In this document: positions 44,096 to 52,716 of the stretch, piece after piece
How the letters are laid out: each line of letters starts with the position of its first letter
Numbering within the stretch: the first letter of the stretch is position 1
Origin: Melioribacteraceae bacterium
GTDB lineage: Bacteria; Bacteroidota; Ignavibacteria; Ignavibacteriales; Melioribacteraceae
Assembly (NCBI GenBank): GCA_019638015.1
Contig: JAHBUP010000001.1
Location: 3,070,424-3,134,423, forward strand
Length of the DNA stretch: 64,000 bases
Direction: 5' to 3'
Notes under the pieces: model-generated
Databases searched by the model: none
Seen by the model: only the letters and a program-made list of their open reading frames with translations
What the model was told of the DNA's origin: nothing
Made by a program: the position numbers and the translations under genes

Positions 44096-44830
44096 TTATG
44101 AAACTCTTTTAATTCTTTTTGCTCGGTATGTACAATCCTTCACTCCACATGTATCGCATAAATATTCACGATATTTAGCTTCCTTTCCTACTCCAATAAT
44201 TCCGCTAATTGATTTTATTGGCATCATAAGGGAAGAATCTGTTAAAGTCACTCCGCAAAATCGTTCCGGTAATTGTGAAAATAATTTATGCTGTTCAGAA
44301 ACATACCAATTGCAGTAACCGGGACTGTATCTATTAGTTACAACCAAACCAATAGAACTAAATTTTTCCTTTAAATGATCATGAAGCAGATCAACAACAC
44401 TTTCGACACACGTTGACGCGACTGTATCGATAAAGAAAGCTAATGTTGGATCTCCATCAAGAATATATTCTTTTGCCCAATTTTCCATTTTATCGCCGAT
44501 AGAACATAAAAACAAAATAGCGTTTTCAGAATTCTTTAGTTGACTTGTAACAATTTTATCTGTCTCAAAAATTAGGTTTGATAATTTTATCTTTTTATTA
44601 TCACCTTCAATAAATGAGATTGGGATTATTCTATATCCGGCTTTAATTTCACATTTAGCTGGCAAACCAGAAATTACTTCAGCGAGCATTTCATTAAAAT
44701 CGGGGGGAATCTTACCATCGATGTAACCAAGTGTATATGCTATTTCACTCTCGCTAATCGTCAAATCGGAAAATTTAATTGAAACAGAAAAAATATCATT
44801 CTCAATTTCAATTTCTTCTAAGTTCTTCAT
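44096..44830 (-). CDS. Stand-alone MetH-type corrinoid reactivation protein
   Basis: 244 residues matching the B12-dependent methionine synthase activation domain, which uses AdoMet and an electron donor to rescue inactive Co(II) corrinoid. TNRYSPGYCNWYVSEQHKLF resembles the RxxxGYP AdoMet loop, and DSSLMMPIKSISGIIGVG is the other core motif. A C-terminal Cys group (CDTCGVKDC, residues 225, 228 and 233) is absent from MetH itself and could bind metal or Fe-S. The start overlaps the stop of the homocysteine methyltransferase gene as TAATG, so the two are coupled. Confidence 0.85.
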   Translation of the reverse strand: MKNLEEIEIENDIFSVSIKFSDLTISESEIAYTLGYIDGKIPPDFNEMLAEVISGLPAKCEIKAGYRIIPISFIEGDNKKIKLSNLIFETDKIVTSQLKNSENAILFLCSIGDKMENWAKEYILDGDPTLAFFIDTVASTCVESVVDLLHDHLKEKFSSIGLVVTNRYSPGYCNWYVSEQHKLFSQLPERFCGVTLTDSSLMMPIKSISGIIGVGKEAKYREYLCDTCGVKDCTYRAKRIKRVS

Positions 44831-45711
44831 TAGAGGGCTTTAATTTTATTAGATAGCGCGCGGATATGCTCTGGGGTTGTTCCGCAACAGCCCCCAATAA
44901 TATTGGCTCCGCAAGAAATTAATGCATCTACCCGGTCAACCATCATTTGTGGAGTTTCAGGAAAAATTGTTTGATTATCTTCCACTAATGGTTTACCCGC
45001 ATTTGCATGAACCAATATTGGGATTGTTTTACTTACTTTACGGATATCCTTTACTATATCAATCATCTGTTCAAACCCATTGCCGCAATTTGAACCAATA
45101 ATATCAGCGCCGGCTTCTATTAATGCTGAAGTCATTTCCGCAGGTGATACTCCCATCATTGTTTTATAATCGCCATTAACAGTTGAATGAAAAGTGAATG
45201 TACAAACTATTTCGAGGTTCGTAAATTCCTTTGCCGCTTTTACCGCTAAAATTGCCTCATGAACATCAGACATAGTTTCGATACAAATTGCATCAGCTCC
45301 CCCTTTTTCTAAAGCTTGAGCTTGCAATTTAAATCCATTAAAAATTTCTTCTTCAGAAACATCTCCCATCATCAAGATTGCGCCGGTAGGTCCCACCGAA
45401 CCAAGCACAAATTTATCGCTTGCAGCTTCACGAGAAATTTCAGCCGCGGCTTTATTTATCTCCCACGCTTGATCTTCCAGCTTATAATGCTTCAGTTTAT
45501 GTGGACTCGCGCCAAAACTATTAGTGAGTATAATATCGGCTCCGGCATTAATATAGCTTTGTGCAATTTCTAAAACTGAATCTCGTTTAATAATATTCCA
45601 ATGCTCGGGACACTCACCCGGTTCTAATCCCTTCTTTTGGAGAAAAGTACCCCACGCTCCATCCGAGATTAATATCTTTCCTTTTTTAATTTCTTCTAAA
45701 AGTGATTTCAT
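44830..45711 (-). CDS. Homocysteine S-methyltransferase domain protein (MetH Hcy module)
   Basis: 293 residues, a TIM barrel as in the first module of MetH and in betaine-homocysteine methyltransferase. LISDGAWGTFLQKKGLEPGE and DIILTNSFGAS are N-terminal motifs; the zinc Cys are Cys209 (GSNCGNG) and Cys275/276 (GGCCGTTPEHI). It would accept the methyl group from the corrinoid protein encoded 13 bases upstream and make methionine. The pterin-binding module of MetH is absent from the cluster, implying that the methyl donor is not methyl-tetrahydrofolate (inference). Confidence 0.88.
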   Translation of the reverse strand: MKSLLEEIKKGKILISDGAWGTFLQKKGLEPGECPEHWNIIKRDSVLEIAQSYINAGADIILTNSFGASPHKLKHYKLEDQAWEINKAAAEISREAASDKFVLGSVGPTGAILMMGDVSEEEIFNGFKLQAQALEKGGADAICIETMSDVHEAILAVKAAKEFTNLEIVCTFTFHSTVNGDYKTMMGVSPAEMTSALIEAGADIIGSNCGNGFEQMIDIVKDIRKVSKTIPILVHANAGKPLVEDNQTIFPETPQMMVDRVDALISCGANIIGGCCGTTPEHIRALSNKIKAL

Positions 45712-45724
45712 TCATTTCTCAATA

Positions 45725-46393
45725 TTAAACAGAGCCAATTCTAGTCAAGAAATCTACCGCTCCTTGTGGGTTTGGCGAATAACCATCGGCTCCCATTTCT
45801 TCGGCGGATTTTGGAGATAGAGGCGCGCCTCCAACTATTATTTTAATATCCGGGAATTGTGCTTTAATTTCCTGCACAGTTTTAGACATGCTCACCATTG
45901 TTGTAGTTAATAATGCGCTCAACCCAACTATGCAGCCTGGATTTTCTTTAATCTTCTCAATAAACTTAGCCGGTTTAACATCAACACCTAAATCAATTAC
46001 TTCCCAGCCATTTCCTTCAACTACCATTGACACTAAATTTTTACCAATATCGTGAAGATCTCCTGCAACTGTTCCTAGTACAAATTTACCTTTAGTCTTT
46101 ACAGTGCCCGCTTTGAAAAATGGTTTTAAGTGTGCCATCACCGCGTTCATTGCTTTAGCGGCCATCAATAGTTCGGGTACGAATACTTCATTTCTACCAA
46201 ATCGTTCACCAATTCTCTGCATACCAATATTGCATGCTTGAAGAATTTCCTCGGGATTCATTGATTGCTCAATAGCAAGCCGGGTTATTTCATCGGCTCC
46301 ATCTTCACCTTTCATTGTTGGTGGATAAGATGCGGCTTTGTTTACTTTTCCTCTTTCTACACAAATACTTATTTTTTCAATTAGCTCATGCAT
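45725..46393 (-). CDS. MtaC/MetH-type corrinoid protein
   Basis: 222 residues. A helical cap domain (about 1-90, ERFGRNEVFVPELLMAAKAM) is followed by a Rossmann B12 domain with GDLHDIGKNLV (Asp112-x-His114-x-x-Gly117, His being the lower cobalt ligand), GLSALLTTTM and IVGGAPLS. It is the methyl carrier between an MtaB-type enzyme and an acceptor. I place the start at the ATG at 46393 because GAGG stands six bases upstream; a TTG two codons earlier is the alternative. It is the first gene of the operon with Hcy, activation, UroD-like and GH105 genes. Confidence 0.92.
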   Translation of the reverse strand: MHELIEKISICVERGKVNKAASYPPTMKGEDGADEITRLAIEQSMNPEEILQACNIGMQRIGERFGRNEVFVPELLMAAKAMNAVMAHLKPFFKAGTVKTKGKFVLGTVAGDLHDIGKNLVSMVVEGNGWEVIDLGVDVKPAKFIEKIKENPGCIVGLSALLTTTMVSMSKTVQEIKAQFPDIKIIVGGAPLSPKSAEEMGADGYSPNPQGAVDFLTRIGSV

Positions 46394-46458
46394 TGGCAAC
46401 CTCGTTGGAGTAGTTTAATATTTTTTATAATCTATACAATAAGTTAAAAAATTAATGA

Positions 46459-46622
46459 TTATTTCATCAAAACCATTTTTTTCATTTGCGAAAATGTACC
46501 CGCTGATATTTGATAAAAATAGATTCCCGAAGGTATATTTGGCTCACCCATTCAACATCACGATAATCAGCATTCATCCTAGAGTAAGTGATAGCTTCGA
46601 TTTTATTGCTAAGAACATCAAA
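46459..46622 (-). pseudogene. Decayed T9SS C-terminal sorting domain
   Basis: Directly after the GH43 stop, the minus strand reads FDVLSNKIEAITYSRMNADY-RDVEW in one frame and then, after a frameshift near 46542, GEPNIPSGIYFYQISAGTF and SQMKKMVLMK followed by TAA in another. The second part is an unmistakable end of a type IX sorting domain; the first matches its middle (usually YDVLGxEV). The NYPNPFNP half is missing and there is no start, so this is a remnant rather than a gene. The rest of the gap 46394-46458 should hold the corrinoid-operon promoter. Confidence 0.75.
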
Positions 46623-46627
46623 AATTA

Positions 46628-48331
46628 TTATTTCTTAAACTTATAAACTTTATCGTCTCCTGTGTACTCAAACCAATCAAATTGAGCCGAGTTATTGCTT
46701 GCTTGCCCAAGAGATGTAGCATACATTCCAAAAGTGCTTCCCACGAAAGCCCATGCTTTTTTAACACTTAAAATTGACGCGTCAACTTTATCTTTTAATA
46801 AATTCCAATCACCTTCCTTCTCAGCAAAGTAGAAGGATAAGTCAATTCCCTCAATCTTTATTTTCAAGAATAGATCTTTGTTACTATTTAATTTTTTCTC
46901 AGCGAGCAATTCCATTTCATTTTCATTTTTAGAATTCACCGATTTATACAATTGTACAACTTCACCATTATCTTTTAGGGATTTGCACAAATAATAAAAA
47001 TGCTTCTCGTCATGAAACACTATCAAACCCGCCTTTTCATTTTCGGCATTTGGTTTAAAATTGATTGAAAGCGATGCCTCGGCATGAGCATGCTGCTGTC
47101 TTCTAGTTATAAAACTTGGATTCTTTTTCCCGGCAACGGTTTCGGGACGAAGATTAATTTTGAGTTTTCCATCATTGAATGAATACCACTTTTCATGAGG
47201 GGTTCGCAAAAAAATCCAGTAATATGGAAGTGAGGAAGAATTAAAATCTTCACGCAATGTAAAATTTCCATTAAGAGGAATATCTTGTTTCACCACCGGT
47301 GCAAGCGGAACCGGGTAAGAATATTGAACTTCTTCAAAATCGGGATTTATTATTGGCCAGCCATCATCAGTCCATTTCACTGGAGCTAAAAAAGTCTCCC
47401 TGCCGGTATTATAATAATTCATTTCAAATGGTTCGTATGGTCTGCACGCTAAAAATACTGCCCACCAATCACCTTTTGCAGTCTCAACAAATGCCGCATG
47501 ACCTGTGGAAGTTATTGGATATTGTCTTTTGGGGTCAAGATGACGTTGAGTGAGAATTGGATTTTTTTCCCACGGGATATAGGGACCATCAACATTTTTG
47601 CTTCTGAAAGCTACTTGAGAGTGATCTTCTGCAGTTCCTCCCTCAGCGGGAATAATGTAGTAGTATCCGTTTCTTTTATAGATGTGGGGGCCTTCAATCC
47701 AGATAGGTTTCTTCGATAAATCAACTCCACCGTTGATCAGTATTTTATTTTCACCAACGACTTTTAGATTTTTATAATCAAACTCATACATGCGTATAGT
47801 ACGATGCCCTTCATACAATGGTTTATTATCTGGGGCATCACTGTTATAAAGTAAATATGCTTTATCATCCTCAAAAAATATTGAGGGATCAATTCCATTA
47901 ACTTCCGGGAGCCAAACCGGGTTTGAATATGGGCCTGCTGGATTTGTAGCGGTAACTACAAAATTGCCACCTCCATCAACTAGTGTACAAGTTACATAAA
48001 ATATTCCTTTATGATGTTTAATTGCTGGTGCAAAAATGGCACGTGATACTCCAAAACCATCAAGATTCAATTGCTCGGGTCTATCTAGTACATGGCCAAT
48101 CTGTTTCCAGTTAACTAAATCTTTACTATGAAAAATTGGTATGCCCGGATAATAAGCAAAAGTTGAATTTATCAGGTAGTAATCATCCCCCACTTTTTCT
48201 AAACTTGGATCAGGATAAAATCCGGCAAGTATAGGATTTAAAAAACGCTCTTCACCTTGTGCGGTTATTTCTTTTTGTGAAGCACAAGCCAACAGTAATA
48301 TTCCCAATATTGCTATCATTAACAATCTCAT
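46628..48331 (-). CDS. GH43 glycoside hydrolase (beta-xylosidase/arabinofuranosidase-like), lipoprotein
   Basis: 567 residues. The N-terminus MRLLMIAILGILLLACASQ is a lipoprotein signal with lipid-accepting Cys16. The five-bladed propeller has NPILAGFYPDPSLEKVGDDYY (first Asp), VNGIDPSIFFEDDKAYLLYN (second Asp) and IWIEGPHIYKRNGYYY (Glu). From about residue 365 there is a concanavalin-like C-terminal domain (DFNSSSLPYYWIFLRTPHEK), usual in GH43 beta-xylosidases. It would trim xylo-oligosaccharides or remove arabinose at the cell surface or periplasm. It lies 26 bases after GH115 and is followed by a broken sorting-domain remnant. Confidence 0.9.
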   Translation of the reverse strand: MRLLMIAILGILLLACASQKEITAQGEERFLNPILAGFYPDPSLEKVGDDYYLINSTFAYYPGIPIFHSKDLVNWKQIGHVLDRPEQLNLDGFGVSRAIFAPAIKHHKGIFYVTCTLVDGGGNFVVTATNPAGPYSNPVWLPEVNGIDPSIFFEDDKAYLLYNSDAPDNKPLYEGHRTIRMYEFDYKNLKVVGENKILINGGVDLSKKPIWIEGPHIYKRNGYYYIIPAEGGTAEDHSQVAFRSKNVDGPYIPWEKNPILTQRHLDPKRQYPITSTGHAAFVETAKGDWWAVFLACRPYEPFEMNYYNTGRETFLAPVKWTDDGWPIINPDFEEVQYSYPVPLAPVVKQDIPLNGNFTLREDFNSSSLPYYWIFLRTPHEKWYSFNDGKLKINLRPETVAGKKNPSFITRRQQHAHAEASLSINFKPNAENEKAGLIVFHDEKHFYYLCKSLKDNGEVVQLYKSVNSKNENEMELLAEKKLNSNKDLFLKIKIEGIDLSFYFAEKEGDWNLLKDKVDASILSVKKAWAFVGSTFGMYATSLGQASNNSAQFDWFEYTGDDKVYKFKK

Positions 48332-48357
48332 TTTTACTCCTTATAATTTTTATAATA

Positions 48358-51279
48358 TCATTTTATCGATCGATTAAAACTTTGAGGCGGCCCAAGATAA
48401 CTCGGTTTCAATCCTCCAGTATCAATAACTATTTTTTGTAGAACCAGTCCTGGATCAATCATCCAGAATTTTAAAGTATGTTCGCCTGGTTTTGTAATTG
48501 TATGCTTTGAGGTAATAATTTTAATTTTATTACTCACCGCTTCATTCCATTCTCTCGGATATTTCCAATCGGGGATTGTATCTTTTTCATGAACATTTTT
48601 TATTTGAGGAGTTTCATCGTCGAATGATATTGCATAATGAAGACCTTTTGTTCCATGTTTAAAATTTTGAGTTGGAGCAAAATATGCTTTTACAGTAACC
48701 TCCCTCTCTGTAAAAAAGTGAATTAAATACTCAAGCCGCGGTGAGTTAGCATCAATATTTTGTGAAGATGCAGTAACTGGCAATGGAGTTACACCCGATC
48801 CGGTCTTTCCAAAGTTTGGAATTGTCAACCAGCTTATTCCATTGGAGTTTATTTTATTTGTATAGTTTTCCGCCTCGATAGAGACATATCCATTGCTTTC
48901 AACAAATCCATTTATTTTATTAGGTGTAGGGGATGCAAAATTTTCTGCTACAACTTTTACCGTTACAGTTTTTTTATCGGAGCCATTAATTATCACAGAG
49001 CCAATAAGACCTCCCTTTGGCGCTAAGTTCCAATCGACTGAGACAATAATTCTTTTATCAGTTTCTATCCTTCCATATTTACTGTCGATGATTATCCATG
49101 GTTCAGAAGTTAGAATCTCAAAATCGAGTGGAGTATTACCTCTATTAAATACATCTATATAATATTTTTGATTATTGTATAAATCAAATACTGGAAGAGA
49201 AGGTTGAATTTCATTATTGTTATACCATTTAGTTGAGCCCTCAATAGCTACTCCCAGATCTGCATTATCTAAAGGTGTAATAGTTTTTACTTTAGGCATT
49301 ATATTTCTTTCAGGCTGCTGCCATGATGTGTAACCGATATGGGATTGATCCATCATATGGGCCCATTTCCCTTCGGCTATAATTTTATTGTAGTGATCGG
49401 TTATTAACGTATCCTTATTAAAATGGTATTTAACTTTAGAGGCATAATGATTGGTTGATACTCTTCCTTGCGATTCATATAAATAATTCTTTGCAAGTGA
49501 TAAGTACATATCATAGAGGTTAGCCATTGCCGAAGTTGGATGAAGCACTAACTGAAAAAATGCATCTCTGTATTCTTTTGGAAGCTTATCATTAATACAC
49601 TGAGCTTTCGCTGTCAACTCATTAAATTCGTCAACAACAGTCTTAAATTCTTTATAATCAGTTAAACTATAAGTATCATAATGCAACATTTCAGGTTTGC
49701 GTCTTCCATTAAATTTGGTGTATGTCTCAACAATCTCAGCAATTTCTTTTGAGAATTGATGGCCAAATTGTTTTTCAACCCATTGGAGAGTATAAGCTGG
49801 CAGTTTTGATGCGGGTATATTGTCCGGATTCCAGGCAAAATCTAAAAAAAACTCAATAGGAAATTCCATTGGTTTAATATCCCCAACATTCACAATCCAA
49901 ATTCTATCAACACCATACCTATAAGTAAGATTCATCTGTTCCCAAATTCGGGCAATTGGATTTGTATTCAACCATTTGTAGTTTCTTGGCCCCCCCACAA
50001 AGTCGTAATGATAATACATTCCATACCCACCTTTTCTTGGCTTGGCATTTATATCTGGAAGAATTCTAACATTTCCCCAGTTATCGTCACAAAGTAAAAG
50101 AGTAACATCATCGGGAACTCTCATTCCTTTATCATAATATTCCTGCACCTCCTTATAAAGTGCCCATACCTGAGGTATCTCTGTAATTTCTTTTCCGGTA
50201 ACTTCTTTTAATATTTCTCTTTGATCATTCACTATATTTTCAAGCAGAGAAAGATTTGCGTCTGGACTCATTGCTTCATCGCCATCACCCCTCATTGCGA
50301 GTGTAACAATACTTTCATAATTACCCATACTTTTAATTCCATCGCGCCAAAATTCTTGAAGTCCCTCTTTATTCTTTTCATAATTCCATTTACCCCCTCT
50401 GCCATAACGCCTCCATTCATCGTGCGCACGCATCATTGGCTCGTGATGAGAAGTACCAATAACCACCCCATACTCATCAGCCAATCTTGGATTATTAGGA
50501 TCATCGTCATAGAAAGCTCTGCCCCACATTGCAGGCCACAAAAAATTTCCCTTCATCCTTAAAATCAATTCAAAAACATGCTCATAAAATTTTGAGTTAA
50601 ATCCTCCATATCGTTTGAATACCCATCCGGTTAACGCGGGAGCTTCATCATTAATAAAAATGCCGCGGTATTTTACTTTTGGCTCGCCAATCGAAAATTT
50701 TCCGGGAAGTACATATAAGGAATTTTGTTTCCTCACCGGCACATCGGCCCACCAATACCAGGGTGAAACGCCAATTTGATTTGATAGATCATACATCCCA
50801 AATATTGTACCTCTTTTATCACTGCCGGCAATTATTAATGCTCTATCAATATTTGGTAATGGTTTTTCAATAGCAGTAATAAGGTATGTTTCCCATTTCC
50901 CTGTAATAGCATCAACATTCAATTTTTTCTCTTTTATCAGTTGATCGATTACCGGATTTTTTCCGATGGTTCCAATAATAATTACATCCTTATTTTCATT
51001 AAAGTTATCTATCAACACTTCCGGTTTTGTGTTTGTTACATTAGCAATATCATTTTGCAGATGTTTAGAAACTCTCTGAATTCCTGGATAATCGTTACCA
51101 CTTATAAATATGGGAGCTGATTTACCATTTTCCGAGATTGTGAACTTGCTCTTCTTTTTATCTGTAGTAATATATTTCTCACCATCGAATCCAAACGTCT
51201 CAATTACAGATATAAATGAAAAAATTATTGAGAGAAGAAATAACTTTTTCAAAACTTCAGATTTCATGATTGAATTCAT
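48358..51279 (-). CDS. GH115 xylan alpha-1,2-glucuronidase, secreted
   Basis: About 973 residues with signal peptide. GH115 enzymes release (4-O-methyl-)glucuronic acid from xylan side chains, including from internal xylose units. Typical stretches are GIFINDEAPALTGWVFKRYG, MKGNFLWPAMWGRAFYDDDP, GTSHHEPMMRAHDEW and LLLCDDNWGNVRILPD; the C-terminal part is beta-rich. The ATG at 51279 has GAGG upstream, so I prefer it to the TTG at 51297. It lies between GH8 and GH43 genes on one strand. Its product is the substrate proposed for the corrinoid demethylation genes nearby. Confidence 0.9.
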   Translation of the reverse strand: MNSIMKSEVLKKLFLLSIIFSFISVIETFGFDGEKYITTDKKKSKFTISENGKSAPIFISGNDYPGIQRVSKHLQNDIANVTNTKPEVLIDNFNENKDVIIIGTIGKNPVIDQLIKEKKLNVDAITGKWETYLITAIEKPLPNIDRALIIAGSDKRGTIFGMYDLSNQIGVSPWYWWADVPVRKQNSLYVLPGKFSIGEPKVKYRGIFINDEAPALTGWVFKRYGGFNSKFYEHVFELILRMKGNFLWPAMWGRAFYDDDPNNPRLADEYGVVIGTSHHEPMMRAHDEWRRYGRGGKWNYEKNKEGLQEFWRDGIKSMGNYESIVTLAMRGDGDEAMSPDANLSLLENIVNDQREILKEVTGKEITEIPQVWALYKEVQEYYDKGMRVPDDVTLLLCDDNWGNVRILPDINAKPRKGGYGMYYHYDFVGGPRNYKWLNTNPIARIWEQMNLTYRYGVDRIWIVNVGDIKPMEFPIEFFLDFAWNPDNIPASKLPAYTLQWVEKQFGHQFSKEIAEIVETYTKFNGRRKPEMLHYDTYSLTDYKEFKTVVDEFNELTAKAQCINDKLPKEYRDAFFQLVLHPTSAMANLYDMYLSLAKNYLYESQGRVSTNHYASKVKYHFNKDTLITDHYNKIIAEGKWAHMMDQSHIGYTSWQQPERNIMPKVKTITPLDNADLGVAIEGSTKWYNNNEIQPSLPVFDLYNNQKYYIDVFNRGNTPLDFEILTSEPWIIIDSKYGRIETDKRIIVSVDWNLAPKGGLIGSVIINGSDKKTVTVKVVAENFASPTPNKINGFVESNGYVSIEAENYTNKINSNGISWLTIPNFGKTGSGVTPLPVTASSQNIDANSPRLEYLIHFFTEREVTVKAYFAPTQNFKHGTKGLHYAISFDDETPQIKNVHEKDTIPDWKYPREWNEAVSNKIKIITSKHTITKPGEHTLKFWMIDPGLVLQKIVIDTGGLKPSYLGPPQSFNRSIK

Positions 51280-51332
51280 AACAAAAACCTCAAACAAATT
51301 TTAACAATGATGTATTTCTTTTTAGTGAAGTT

Positions 51333-52577
51333 CTACAATGGTGAATATATTCTAAAATTACCACTGAGTTGTAACATCGCCAGCATATACAAACAGCCAT
51401 CATAATAACGGCCATACCCACTGGGAATTTCCATATCATATACTCGTTTTACAAACTCAATTCTATTTTCATTAGTAGATGCTAATGCCGCGACCCCATT
51501 CATCGCTATTAACCCGGTGTTTCTTTCTGAAGTTAATTTTTTGCCATCGAGTGTATAGAGTCCTGGATAAGTATCTATTCCTTCTTTATAAAAAAAGTTG
51601 AGTATTCTATTTGATTGTTCAACAGCCCATTTATCCTTTGCGAACCATTGATAATCAACCGCAATATTCATTGCCACACGCCACGCATCATATTGAAAAT
51701 TATGCGTTCCCCCATTCCAAGGGTTATATCCTTGGCCATTAAAAAGTGAATAATCGGGAGCCAATCCGGTTTTTGGATTTACCGTTTTCTTAAAGAACTC
51801 TCTACTTGTCTCTGCGGCAGATCTCCAAAAATCATTTTCTTTATTCGCCCACATTGCCCAAAGTTCATAATAGTGAGGAACATGGTAGGAAGGATCAGTA
51901 AAATCATCGGCTTCGCCAGCTGGAACAAACACTACCTGTTTTTCTTTTCTATTGAACATATTTGTTACAACTTTTGGATCATCCGAATTTTCATTCTTGC
52001 TTAACATTGCGTCAAGAATTTTCTGCGCCTGTTCTTTATAATTAAAAATTCCCTCACCGTCACCCCATCGTGCAGATGCAAAGAATAGTGATGTAACAAA
52101 CCAAATTTCGCCATCGGAAGCAGAATTTGAATCGAGTTTCGTTCCATCCGGTTTTGTATGCCATGCAAAATATCCATCACGCTGCCCCTCTTTGTGCTGC
52201 ATAAATGTTACAGCCCATTTCCATAACCGGTCAAATTCTTCCTTTTTGTTTAATTGAACAGAGATCATCATTCCATACGAAATTCCCTCTGACCGGACAT
52301 CATTGTGGATAACATCAAGCATATAAGCCATATCCGGCTCAACTTCATAATAGATTTTTTGATTGCTCGGGTCTCCATGAAAAAGCTGTTTGAACCCACT
52401 ATTTATTTTCGAGTTTACTTCATCCTCGCTTTTACCGAGAAGTTGCGTAAATAAATTTTGATATTTTCCAGAATGGTAACTACCCTTCGTAATTATGGTT
52501 GAGGAACAGGAACTATTAGATATTAACATAATTATTATAATTATTGATTTTACAATATAAAGTTTGGTTTTATACAT
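51333..52577 (-). CDS. GH8 reducing-end xylose-releasing exo-oligoxylanase-like lipoprotein
   Basis: 414 residues. The N-terminus ends in a lipobox-like SNSSCSS, suggesting a lipoprotein. GH8 (alpha/alpha)6 motifs: NDVRSEGISYGMMISVQL with catalytic Glu, SNSASDGEIWFVTSLFFASARWG with the second acid, and GTHNFQYDAWRVAMNIAVDY. The pattern resembles Rex enzymes, which remove xylose from the reducing end of xylo-oligosaccharides. It is first of the GH8-GH115-GH43 series, downstream of the GH10 terminator. Confidence 0.88.
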   Translation of the reverse strand: MYKTKLYIVKSIIIIIMLISNSSCSSTIITKGSYHSGKYQNLFTQLLGKSEDEVNSKINSGFKQLFHGDPSNQKIYYEVEPDMAYMLDVIHNDVRSEGISYGMMISVQLNKKEEFDRLWKWAVTFMQHKEGQRDGYFAWHTKPDGTKLDSNSASDGEIWFVTSLFFASARWGDGEGIFNYKEQAQKILDAMLSKNENSDDPKVVTNMFNRKEKQVVFVPAGEADDFTDPSYHVPHYYELWAMWANKENDFWRSAAETSREFFKKTVNPKTGLAPDYSLFNGQGYNPWNGGTHNFQYDAWRVAMNIAVDYQWFAKDKWAVEQSNRILNFFYKEGIDTYPGLYTLDGKKLTSERNTGLIAMNGVAALASTNENRIEFVKRVYDMEIPSGYGRYYDGCLYMLAMLQLSGNFRIYSPL

Positions 52578-52670
52578 CAGGACTACCTTTTTCCAAATGA
52601 CTTAACAATATTGTTTGGTAATATTTATAAGTGAATTGAGGACAAAATCGTCTAATACAATAAAATTAAA

Positions 52671-52696
52671 AGGGCGATTTAAACAACAATCGCCCT
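52671..52696 (-). terminator. Intrinsic terminator after the GH10 gene
   Basis: Perfect 9-bp arms AGGGCGATT/AATCGCCCT, eight-base loop, followed on the minus strand by TTTTAATTTTATT. It separates the xylanase gene from GH8-GH115-GH43, which needs its own promoter in 52578-52670. Confidence 0.85.
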
Positions 52697-52716
52697 ATAA
52701 TAATCATAGATTGAGA

